Part shown: positions 28,993-36,224 of the stretch, piece after piece
How the letters are laid out: each line of letters starts with the position of its first letter
How positions within the stretch are numbered: the stretch's first letter is position 1
Assembly: GCA_943789025.1 (NCBI GenBank)
Contig: CALSSN010000013.1
Location: forward strand, 1-64,000
Origin: an uncultured Verrucomicrobiales bacterium
GTDB taxonomy: Bacteria > Verrucomicrobiota > Verrucomicrobiia > Verrucomicrobiales > DEV007
Length of the DNA: 64,000 bases
Direction: 5' to 3'
Position numbers and translations under genes: made by a program
Notes under the pieces: model-generated
What the model saw: only the letters and a program-made list of their open reading frames with translations
Databases searched by the model: none
What the model was told of the DNA's origin: nothing

Positions 28993-29640
28993 TCAGGCTT
29001 CTTTGGTCTCTTCAGCAGCTGGAGGCTCAGATTGATCCTCTTCTGCTGCAGGGGCGGTTTTTTCTTCAGCTTGGGGCGCTTCCTCAGCGGCAGGCTCTTC
29101 AGCGGCAGGCGCCTCAGCAGCAGGCTCTTCAGCGGCAGGCGCCTCTTCTTCGGGGGCGGCTTTTTCTTCTGCTGCAGGAGCTTCAGTTTGAACTTCTTCA
29201 GCTGCAGGATCAGGAGCTTCTACTTGAGTTTCTTCAGCTACGGGAGCGATTGCCTCTTCAACTTCGGGCTCGACGGTGTTTTCGACCACGACGCGAGGAG
29301 CGCCTTTCTTCACCGTGGTGGCGCGCTTGCCGACCCTGTCGCGGAGGTAGTGGAGCTTGGCGCGGCGCACCTTCCCGGGTTTGGTGACTTCGACCGAGGC
29401 AACTTTGGGAGAGTGAAGTAGGAAGACCCTTTCCACACCCTGGTTGTAAGAGATTTTTCGAACAGTGAACGACTGCGCCACACCGGTGCCATTGCGTTCG
29501 AGAACAATTCCTGAAAAAATCTGAATTCGCTCTTTGCCACCTTCGACAACCCGTGTATGCACCTTGACTTGGTCGCCAACCCGAAAGTCGGAAACCTCGG
29601 TTTTCATCTGCTCTTTTTCGATTTTATCGATGATATTCAT
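28993..29640 (-). CDS. rplS: 50S ribosomal protein L19 with long acidic C-terminal tail
   Basis: Structural protein of the large ribosomal subunit at the 30S-50S interface. Residues 1-115 are a standard L19: VGDQVKVHTRV, IQIFSGIVLERNGTG, SFTVRKIS, GVERVFLLHSP, GKVRRAKLHYLRDR. Canonical L19 ends near residue 115-120. Here about 95 extra residues follow, almost wholly Ala, Glu, Pro (AAEEPAAEAPAAEE-type repeats). The tail is very acidic, unlike the basic core, and is intact in frame. trmD and rpsP, frequent neighbours of rplS, are not present. Confidence 0.95.
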   Translation of the reverse strand: MNIIDKIEKEQMKTEVSDFRVGDQVKVHTRVVEGGKERIQIFSGIVLERNGTGVAQSFTVRKISYNQGVERVFLLHSPKVASVEVTKPGKVRRAKLHYLRDRVGKRATTVKKGAPRVVVENTVEPEVEEAIAPVAEETQVEAPDPAAEEVQTEAPAAEEKAAPEEEAPAAEEPAAEAPAAEEPAAEEAPQAEEKTAPAAEEDQSEPPAAEETKEA

Positions 29641-29762
29641 GATGCCTGAAATGGATAAAAGGTCCCCAGAAAACGCAGGGGCAGGATGCTTAATTCAAAA
29701 GGTTTGGACATGCAAGTTAAACCGATGGTCTTTCTGAGTCCTTTGATCTTATTTCGAGCCCT

Positions 29763-30167
29763 ATGATTTTTCACGCATTTTCTGACCAACCTGTGCTGCC
29801 GGTTTCTCATGACAAGGAGATCGTAAAGAGGGTGCTTTTAGCAACTGGGGAGGTGTCTCATCTTGCGCAGCTTGCGCGGAGTGAGATTCCACCCAACGGG
29901 TCCACCTCCCCCCATGTCCACCGTGACATGTCAGAGGTTTTTGTTGTCCTGCAGGGGGTGGGAGAAATTTTTGTCGACGGAAAGATGGTTCGGGTTTTGC
30001 AAGAGGGTGACTGTGTGGTGTTCGAGCCGGGGGAAGAACACGTCCTGAGAAATCCTTCCCGGGAAGAGGGCCTGCGGCTGCTTTACTTCGGAACGGTTCC
30101 GGAGAAGGAGCGGCAGGCAATACAGAAAGATGAACTTGGGAGCTCCGATCCTACCTTAGCCAAGTGA
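29763..30167 (+). CDS. Small cupin-domain protein
   Basis: 134 residues forming one cupin barrel. Motif 1 is visible as STSPHVHRDMSEVFVVLQG, with His, His, Glu positioned as metal ligands; motif 2 is VFEPGEEHVLRNPS. The closest generic role is a metal-binding sugar isomerase-like or regulatory cupin; the substrate is not predictable. It stands alone, divergent from rplS and convergent with the pterin dehydratase gene. Confidence 0.8.
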   Translation: MIFHAFSDQPVLPVSHDKEIVKRVLLATGEVSHLAQLARSEIPPNGSTSPHVHRDMSEVFVVLQGVGEIFVDGKMVRVLQEGDCVVFEPGEEHVLRNPSREEGLRLLYFGTVPEKERQAIQKDELGSSDPTLAK

Positions 30168-30209
30168 GTGGCATCCTGACGCGGCAGCCAAACCGATGGA
30201 GGATCAGAC

Positions 30210-30482
30210 TCAGTCGACGAGAGTATTGATTTTACCGGCCATGTCGAGGTCGCGTTGGGTGACTCCATTCTCGCTGTGGGTGGTGAGTTGGATGGTTACC
30301 TTGCGCCACGAGAGGATGAGGTCCGGGTGGTGATTGATTGTTTCTGCCATCTCTGCAATGGCACGCACGAAATCGACACCTTCCAGGTAGGTGGGGAAGC
30401 GGACGACGCGTTCGATGCGGGAATCGATGGAGGTCCATTCGGGAGAGTTTTCGAGGAATTTGGCAATCTGTGGTGGGGACAT
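30210..30482 (-). CDS. phhB: 4a-hydroxytetrahydrobiopterin dehydratase (PCD/DCoH)
   Basis: 90 residues, full length for the family. Recycles the 4a-carbinolamine form of tetrahydrobiopterin made by aromatic amino acid hydroxylases, or acts in molybdopterin-related metabolism. The signature with its catalytic histidines reads AETINHHPDLILSWRKVTI, followed by TTHSENGVTQRDLDMA. No phenylalanine hydroxylase is in the window. The gene symbol follows the family and is not confirmed by context. Confidence 0.9.
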   Translation of the reverse strand: MSPPQIAKFLENSPEWTSIDSRIERVVRFPTYLEGVDFVRAIAEMAETINHHPDLILSWRKVTIQLTTHSENGVTQRDLDMAGKINTLVD

Positions 30483-30692
30483 GGATGGTGATGACTTTTT
30501 CCTGAGTTACCTCTCAGGCCAGTGCTGGGCAACATGAATCGTTGGCCGAAAAGAGAAGTGATCTTTTGTAGTATGTGAGGAAATCCTCTCGCGCCGCCTC
30601 GTCCTTGGTGCGATCATCGTGCTCTGGCGACGACCGAGGACAGCGAAAAATCAAGGTGGACGGGGTTCCTGAAAGGACTTTGGGAGTTCTTC

Positions 30693-32477
30693 TTGTCCCG
30701 ACGTCTGGATCCTTTCCCGTGCAGAGATGTTCTGGGAAATTATGGATTTGCCCCATTGCGCTCCGATCTTCGTGCTGGTGTGAACGTTGCCTTGCTGGCT
30801 TTTCCCCAGGGGCTTGCTTATGCGGCAATTGCTGATCTTCCGATTGTTTACGGAGTGACCGGTTCAGCCGTGGCGGCCATCATCGCTCCTTTCCTCATGG
30901 GTTCGCGCTTTACGATCCTCGGCCCGACCAACGCGACCTCGTTCATGATTTTCAGTTTTTTCGCAGCTTATCGCGGTCTGGATGCTGAGCGTTGGGTGAC
31001 CTTGGTGATTCTAATGGCGGGAGTTGCCCTGGTAGCTGGAGCTTTTCTTCGTCTTGCTGACTTGATGCAGTATATCAGTAGAAGTGTGGTTGTAGGCTAC
31101 ATTACCGGAGCAGCCATCCTGATCATCACCAACCAGCTGCGCCACGTTCTGGGGATTGATTTCTCGCAACTGGAAGAGGTGCCGACCAGTTTTCTGCGGG
31201 TTTTCTGGTGCACCGTGCGGCTTCTCCCTCAGGCCGACATCGTCACGAGTTGTCTGGGCGGTGGAGTGCTTGTCTTGTATCTTTTTCTGCACAGGCGATT
31301 TCGGAAATTTCCCCTTTTTGCTCTGCTCCTCATTATTGCGTCGGTGGTCGGGGTTTTTCTCCAGCGTTCGGGGAGCGATATCGCGACCTACCGGGACCAG
31401 GCTTTTCCCGCCTGGGAGATCCGTGGGCTTACTCCCCAGGCTCCTGACTTTGGACACCCTCGGCTTTTCGATCGCATCGGTCAGCTTTTCAGTCTCGCCA
31501 TGGCCATCGCATTTCTCTCTGCGATGGAGCAGTCAGTAATGGCGCAGACCCTAGGAAGTCGCACCGGGCAAAAACTGGATAAGAACCAGGATATGCTCGG
31601 GGTAGGAATGGCCAATTTGGCCTGTTCCTTTTTGAGTGGCATGCCGGCCTCTGGATCTCTCACGCGTTCGGCACTCAACCATTCGAGCGGAGCCGTCAGC
31701 CGGATGTCGAGTGTCTTCTGCGGGTGTTTCTGTCTTGTGGGAGTGGTGACATTAGGGCCCTCAGTAGCTTACATTCCGAAAACTGCTCTCGCTGCTCTAG
31801 TCATCTGTGTCGCGATTTCCCTGATCAGCCGAAAGAATCTTCGTATCTGTTTTCGAGCTACCTTTGAAGACGCTGTGGTGGTAGCGATCACTCTTTCTGC
31901 CAGTCTGTTTCTGCCGCTGCATGTTGCTATTTTTGTTGGCGTTGGGACATCGATCATTCTTTACCTGCGCCAGGCTTCGCGGCCCCACCTGGTGGAATAC
32001 GAGTTCAATGAGGAAGGGAATCTGCGCGCCACGCACTCGAAAGAAAAGAAATCGAACCCCTTTATTTCGATCGTTCACGTCGAAGGTGAACTTTTCTTCG
32101 GGGCGGCCGAGCTTTTTCGAACCCAGATTCAGCGAACCTGCCAGGACCCAGACCTCCGCGTCATTATCCTTCGGATGAAGAACGCGCGGCACTTGGATGC
32201 TACCAGTGTGATGGCCTTGGAGGAGTTGATGCGGTTTCTCAAGGAGCAAGACAGACACTTGATTGTCAGTGGCGCTTCCGAAGAGGTCTTCGGTGTCTTT
32301 CAGAGATCTGGTCTTCTCGATGTATTGGGGGCCGAGAATTTCTTCATGGGCAACGCGGACAATCCGACTCTGGCGACCCGTAACGCTCTGCTTCGCGCTC
32401 AGGAAGTGCTTGGTACCAAGGACGTCGAAATTAAAATTTACTACGACCCGGCAAAAGATCCCGAGCACAAAGGGTAG
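30693..32477 (+). CDS. SulP-family anion transporter with STAS domain
   Basis: 594 residues. An N-terminal SulP signature (ALLAFPQGLAYAAIADLP) leads into about 11 membrane helices; PTNATSFMIFSF and LACSFLSGMPASGSLTRSAL are typical blocks. A cytosolic STAS domain covers about 460-575. The family imports sulfate, bicarbonate or other anions in exchange for or with Na+ or H+; the substrate cannot be told. Start is TTG 30693, supported by TGGGAG at 30681-30686 six bases upstream. Converges with the thioredoxin-like gene with 21 bp between stops. Confidence 0.92.
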   Translation: MSRRLDPFPCRDVLGNYGFAPLRSDLRAGVNVALLAFPQGLAYAAIADLPIVYGVTGSAVAAIIAPFLMGSRFTILGPTNATSFMIFSFFAAYRGLDAERWVTLVILMAGVALVAGAFLRLADLMQYISRSVVVGYITGAAILIITNQLRHVLGIDFSQLEEVPTSFLRVFWCTVRLLPQADIVTSCLGGGVLVLYLFLHRRFRKFPLFALLLIIASVVGVFLQRSGSDIATYRDQAFPAWEIRGLTPQAPDFGHPRLFDRIGQLFSLAMAIAFLSAMEQSVMAQTLGSRTGQKLDKNQDMLGVGMANLACSFLSGMPASGSLTRSALNHSSGAVSRMSSVFCGCFCLVGVVTLGPSVAYIPKTALAALVICVAISLISRKNLRICFRATFEDAVVVAITLSASLFLPLHVAIFVGVGTSIILYLRQASRPHLVEYEFNEEGNLRATHSKEKKSNPFISIVHVEGELFFGAAELFRTQIQRTCQDPDLRVIILRMKNARHLDATSVMALEELMRFLKEQDRHLIVSGASEEVFGVFQRSGLLDVLGAENFFMGNADNPTLATRNALLRAQEVLGTKDVEIKIYYDPAKDPEHKG

Positions 32478-32498
32478 CGGATTGAAATTTTCCGCTGG

Positions 32499-33560
32499 TT
32501 ATTGACGAGGGGTGCGCCGGTTTTCGTGCGGGCGGTGGTCGATCTCTCCATCGGCATCCCGGTCCTCACCATAGGGCACTGCGCCTGCAAAATAGATTCC
32601 GTTTTTCCTGCCCTCAGCAACGTGGGAGGCGTAGACCTTCTGTTCGGTGTTCGCGGCATAGTGACTGTTGGCACGGGACATGACTGCGCGAATTTCCTCA
32701 GGCCTGGCGTCGAGAGGGAGAGATTGGTAAAGCACGCCCTCAGTGCCAAATTGACCTGGTTGGACGAGGTGGATTCCCGGGCTGTCCTCGAGGCCGGAGA
32801 TAGTCGATGTCCAGTTTGGTTCCGGAGAACAGTCGTAGTGGAAGCGTCCGATTATCCCGCCCGACCATGCGATCGGCCGCAGCGTCTCTTTCGCGCGCTC
32901 AAGCTCGTCTTCGGCACCCTGAAGGATGACGAGCACCCGTTGATCTGCTGCTGCGACGTTCAGGGCTTGCCTGAACGAATCAAAATCCTGCAGAAGTGGG
33001 GCTCTACCTGTCTCCTTGGGCATGTAGCGGTCGGATAGTTCCTCCATTCGCGCGATGATTTGCCTTGTGCTGTCGCCTCCCATACCTGTCCGGAACACCT
33101 GGTGGGGGCCGCGCCCTGAGGCAGTCAACCGCTCTTCGCCATCCGGTGCCAGAATGCAGAAGGCACTGTTTGCAAAGCGTCCGTTGAGGAAATTTCGAAC
33201 GTATTTCTGTGCCGTTTCGCTCTCGTAGGAATCGATCCGGACACAGACGAACCTTCTGCTGACAGCAATAAAATCAGGGTCGCTGAACAGACTGTTCTGC
33301 GTTGCTGTGTAGCCGGGTCAGAAGACACCTGGAACTCCACCGCACTGGGTGGCAGCAGCGACGAACATGATCGAGCGATTGCTGCGTTGTGCCTCGTGCC
33401 AGGCTGAACTCCAGGTTGTGTGCCAGGCGATACCCGGCTCGCCAACAGGCAGATCCGCGGAGCCGAGATCGGTGGGCCTCGGCCCTCCCTGTGCATAGAG
33501 AGGACTGGTTACGAGGCACCAGAGAGCAAGAAAAGAGAGAAGATGATTGGGGGTGTGCAT
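32499..33560 (-). CDS. Secreted thioredoxin-like protein with in-frame TGA (selenoprotein candidate)
   Basis: One frame of 353 residues if the TGA at 33318-33320 (codon 81) is read through. Residues 1-24 are a signal peptide ending YA-Q. A thioredoxin-like fold follows: AWHEAQRSNRSIMFVAAAT, Cys73, codon 81 TGA in GVF-x-PGYTATQ, the strand RRFVCVRID and the strand NSAFCILAPDG in the position of the cis-Pro loop. A C-terminal stretch contains DRDADGEID, an EF-hand-like calcium loop. TGA is one base from a Cys codon and no frameshift is present on either side, and 272 further codons stay open. A compact hairpin starts 16 nt after the TGA (33281-33301). Selenocysteine insertion is an inference. 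A plain nonsense mutation or base error is the alternative, giving an 80-residue stub. Confidence 0.65.
33281..33301 (-). promoter_or_regulatory. SECIS-like hairpin downstream of in-frame TGA
   Basis: On the minus strand the 21 bases fold as CGC/GCG, an A-A mismatch, and GAAC/GUUC closing the loop AGUCU. The loop carries a GU close to its start, 24-27 nt after the UGA. This resembles the fdhF SECIS loop (AGGUCU) and fits the published bacterial SECIS geometry of a short stem with a G in the loop 16-37 nt past the UGA. Short hairpins occur by chance, so this supports rather than proves recoding. Confidence 0.45.
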
Positions 33561-33698
33561 TGACTTAGAAACCCCGCATCATGCCGGAGGTTACTATGCC
33601 AGTCCGAATTTTCTGAAACGCTTATAAACCACAGCCGCCTCGAACTTGAGAGGTTGGCTCAGGAAGTCAAAGCTCGCTTCAGGCCATTTCAGGCCATT

Positions 33699-33911
33699 TC
33701 AGGCATCCTCTTCCCCGGTTTCGTCGTCAATGACGATGAGACCTTGAATAATCTCCGTGAGTGCAATGTCCGCAGCACCCAGACCAATGGTGTCCGCCAG
33801 CAACGGGCGTCGTCCACGGTTAAGCTGAGCGACTCGCTTGGAGACCATGTTGATAAGGATGGGCGGGTCGGTGACGACTTTGGCGGCTTCGTTGACGAGC
33901 TCGGCTTTCAT
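33699..33911 (-). CDS. rpoZ: RNA polymerase omega subunit
   Basis: 70 residues from ATG 33911. Omega binds the beta-prime subunit and helps assemble RNA polymerase. The family core is seen as VTDPPILINMVSKRVAQLNR, GRRPLL and GAADIALTEIIQGLI. The frame opens further upstream to 33971, but the extra residues are not omega-like. The stop lies in a 10-bp tandem duplication (aggccatttc at 33681-33700). It sits 81 bp after the cassette B stop on the same strand and 138 bp before the thioredoxin-like gene. Confidence 0.85.
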   Translation of the reverse strand: MKAELVNEAAKVVTDPPILINMVSKRVAQLNRGRRPLLADTIGLGAADIALTEIIQGLIVIDDETGEEDA

Positions 33912-33992
33912 GATAAAATGATGGTTTCCGTTGGACTTCCGATCCAGCGGGTGGCGTTGGTAGCACGGCATGGTTGCCAGCTCAAGAGAAAT

Positions 33993-34616
33993 TCACTGGT
34001 TCTTCGACTCGGTTCCTAGACTTTTTGCGTGGTTGGAGAAACCCAGGTAGGAAGAAAATGTATGAGACCGGCGCGCAGCTTTCGGGACCACGGCTGGGTA
34101 ATCTACCGTCACCTCAACGAGGTAGAGATCGAAGCCTCCAAGGACAGTTGTCTGTTTGAGCACTGATCCGCGTCTTTCGAGAATTCGGATGCGGGCAAAG
34201 GATCCCCCGAGGCTTGCGTTGTTCGCCCCGAGATACCCTTGTTGGTAGGCTTCAGGGCCGGGGTGCTCGATGACTTTGCCTTGCTCATCGATGAGTAGAT
34301 AGAAGTCGTTTTTCCCTGAGATGAAGTCAGCGATGTCCACTGTCTGAAAATCAAAGGAAATCTCTCGGTTGTCGGTAGGGCTCTCAATGAGGATTTGAGA
34401 GGAATCGGAGCTTAAGGAAAGCCCTGTAAAAACCCGACGGGCTATCGCGGCAGCCCGGCTCTCTGCTGTGGAGTCGCGAATGGCGTCCTTGGCGTAAACT
34501 GCAAGGGTCACAAGCGGCAGGACCATGAACGTGACGATGCTCATGGCAATCGCGACTTCCACGAGTGAAAATCCCTTTTCCTTGGGCGCGCAGGTTCTGG
34601 AGTGCTTAATTATCAT
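33993..34616 (-). CDS. Verru_Chthon cassette protein B (pseudopilin-like)
   Basis: 207 residues. A type IV prepilin N-terminus: basic leader ending KEKG, then FSLVEVAIAMSIVTFMVLPL with the conserved Glu5, so a prepilin peptidase should cut before Phe. The rest is a globular domain specific to the Verru_Chthon cassette family, defined from Verrucomicrobium and Chthoniobacter genomes. Its start overlaps the end of the D gene by 11 bp. The cassette's role is not established; a pseudopilus or secretion assembly is inferred. Confidence 0.8.
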   Translation of the reverse strand: MIIKHSRTCAPKEKGFSLVEVAIAMSIVTFMVLPLVTLAVYAKDAIRDSTAESRAAAIARRVFTGLSLSSDSSQILIESPTDNREISFDFQTVDIADFISGKNDFYLLIDEQGKVIEHPGPEAYQQGYLGANNASLGGSFARIRILERRGSVLKQTTVLGGFDLYLVEVTVDYPAVVPKAARRSHTFSSYLGFSNHAKSLGTESKNQ

Positions 34617-35403
34617 CGTTCGCTTGGGTGCTAATCCCTACCTCGCGCACCCTGCCAGTGCTCTGGGTGATGGTGAGGAGGTCGACAAGAGGCACTTTGT
34701 TCTCGCTGTTTCCGACCTCGGAAATGAATGCGGTAATGACACGGTTCCCATCTACGACACTTCCGCTGACGATGCCGAGGTGGAGGCTTTGTGCCTCGCT
34801 CCAATCAGGAAGACGGACCACCCCTTCCCGGTTGAAAGCAATGCAGGGAAGAGGCCCATCATAGGGTTGTCCGTCGATTTTGAGCGGAAACGACCGATAG
34901 CTGGAGCTGCGAAATTCTCCCGATTCCTCTGGGTCACCGGCGTCGAGAAGTGTAAAAATTCTTTCTGCATCCGCCAGGGTCTCGATGTCCTCGCCGAGGG
35001 CAAAGAGAGTGCCATCGGGAAGGGACTTCCAGTTGGCGATCATTTTTAACGGGCAGGTATGGATGTCAGCGTTATAGCGAAGGACAGGATCAGTCTGGGT
35101 AGGTTCTCGAAGAAAAATGGCATAAGCACGGTAGCGCATTGCATCGGTGGACTGGGTTCCCTCGTAGTTGGGAAGGCTGTCAGTGAAGGCGACAAAGGCA
35201 TCGGTGCGGTTTCGGATGGCTTCGGATCGAGCACGATCCAGAGCACCTTTCAGCTCGATGAGAGCACCGCTTGTGGGACGGCTGAATCGGAGTGCAGGGG
35301 CGACTACTCCGACCAGTGTTATGACAATCGAAATAACAACAAGCAGCTCAAGGAGGGTGTATCCCTGGTGGAGGCTCAATATTTTCTGTCTTGAGGTGCG
35401 CAA
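34606..35403 (-). CDS. Verru_Chthon cassette protein D (pseudopilin-like)
   Basis: 265 residues. Leader ends HQG and mature helix starts YTLLELLVVISIVITLVGVV, a prepilin-type cut site with Glu5. A GspH-like domain follows (ALDRARSEAIRNRTDAFVAF) and the later segment FALGEDIETLADAERIF and PLPCIAFNREGVV fits the cassette D family. The frame begins at TTG 35403 and no ATG lies upstream in frame, so the start is uncertain. Overlaps B by 11 bp, implying translational coupling. Confidence 0.8.
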   Translation of the reverse strand: MRTSRQKILSLHQGYTLLELLVVISIVITLVGVVAPALRFSRPTSGALIELKGALDRARSEAIRNRTDAFVAFTDSLPNYEGTQSTDAMRYRAYAIFLREPTQTDPVLRYNADIHTCPLKMIANWKSLPDGTLFALGEDIETLADAERIFTLLDAGDPEESGEFRSSSYRSFPLKIDGQPYDGPLPCIAFNREGVVRLPDWSEAQSLHLGIVSGSVVDGNRVITAFISEVGNSENKVPLVDLLTITQSTGRVREVGISTQANDDN

Positions 35404-35449
35404 TGAAGAGGTGGGTTTGAAAGGGAGCTAACTTGTCGCCTTCGCGGGT

Positions 35450-36205
35450 TCAGAGAGTTTTTATCACAGCGGCAAGTTGGCCGCTACGCTTTCGAAAAAT
35501 GGCTACGATGGCATGGTTTCCTGGCCCGATTTTCTGTGAGAAAAAAGGTTTCTCATTGGGAGTGCTCTCTCTGAGCTCCAGAATGCTTCCCGGAGGACGC
35601 GGTGCAGAACGTAAAGGGTTGAGCGAGCTGATTTGGACAGGGATGCGGTCAAGAAACAGGGAGATTCCCCCGGGTGTGCCGGTAAGGTCCAGCAGGACAG
35701 TAGCAGGCTTAGTGATTTTCGTCGGGGTGGTAAAATCGTAAAGATTGAGAGTGTGCGTGGGGCGAATTTTATCTTCAGCTGCCTGGCCGTTCTGTATCTC
35801 TGGAGCTTCGATTTTTTCTGCTTCCATTTCTTCTAGTTCCTGCGGGTCGATGGGAAGGGTGAAAAAGAACCACGTATGGATTTTCCCCTCGTCGATGGAA
35901 TGGGGACGGTTGTAGGGCAGGCAACCTAGAGATTGTGCTTTGATCGTGTAGGTCCCGGGCTGAAAGGCGGAAAGATTACTTACTTTGCCTGTCGGGTAGC
36001 GGACGGGTATCGGGCGTTCATCAATGGTGAGGTGAAGGCCATCAGGAAGATCGCAGGCAATCGCAAGTGCTCGAAAGGCGTCAGCCTTGGCGTGGAGTGC
36101 TCCCGAAAGAAGCAGAATAAAATAAAGAAGAGGACTGGAGCTTCGCCAAAGCCTGGGAGCCGTTTCAGTTGGAGATGAAGCTGCGGATTGAAGAATCATA
36201 GGCAA
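35450..36205 (-). CDS. Unrecognised exported protein between cassette A and D
   Basis: 251 residues, no family recognised. A basic N-terminus with a hydrophobic helix (LLYFILLLSGALHAKADAF) looks like a signal peptide cut after AKA or ADA. The rest is predicted beta-rich: DGLHLTIDERPIPVRYPTG, FQPGTYTIKAQSLG, KPATVLLDLTGTPGGISLFL, GNHAIVAIFRKRSGQ. The pattern resembles small PEGA/DUF4397-like beta domains that present a value or ligand on the cell surface. It is 46 bp upstream of D and 19 bp downstream of A, so it is probably co-transcribed and may be an accessory part of the cassette. Confidence 0.6.
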   Translation of the reverse strand: MPMILQSAASSPTETAPRLWRSSSPLLYFILLLSGALHAKADAFRALAIACDLPDGLHLTIDERPIPVRYPTGKVSNLSAFQPGTYTIKAQSLGCLPYNRPHSIDEGKIHTWFFFTLPIDPQELEEMEAEKIEAPEIQNGQAAEDKIRPTHTLNLYDFTTPTKITKPATVLLDLTGTPGGISLFLDRIPVQISSLNPLRSAPRPPGSILELRESTPNEKPFFSQKIGPGNHAIVAIFRKRSGQLAAVIKTL

Positions 36206-36224
36206 GAAAGCGCACTTTATTTTG

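Noticed and set aside
29080-29240. Short repeats in the rplS tail considered as a CRISPR-like array
   Set aside because: They are codon repeats for Ala/Glu/Pro in one open frame with no unique spacers.
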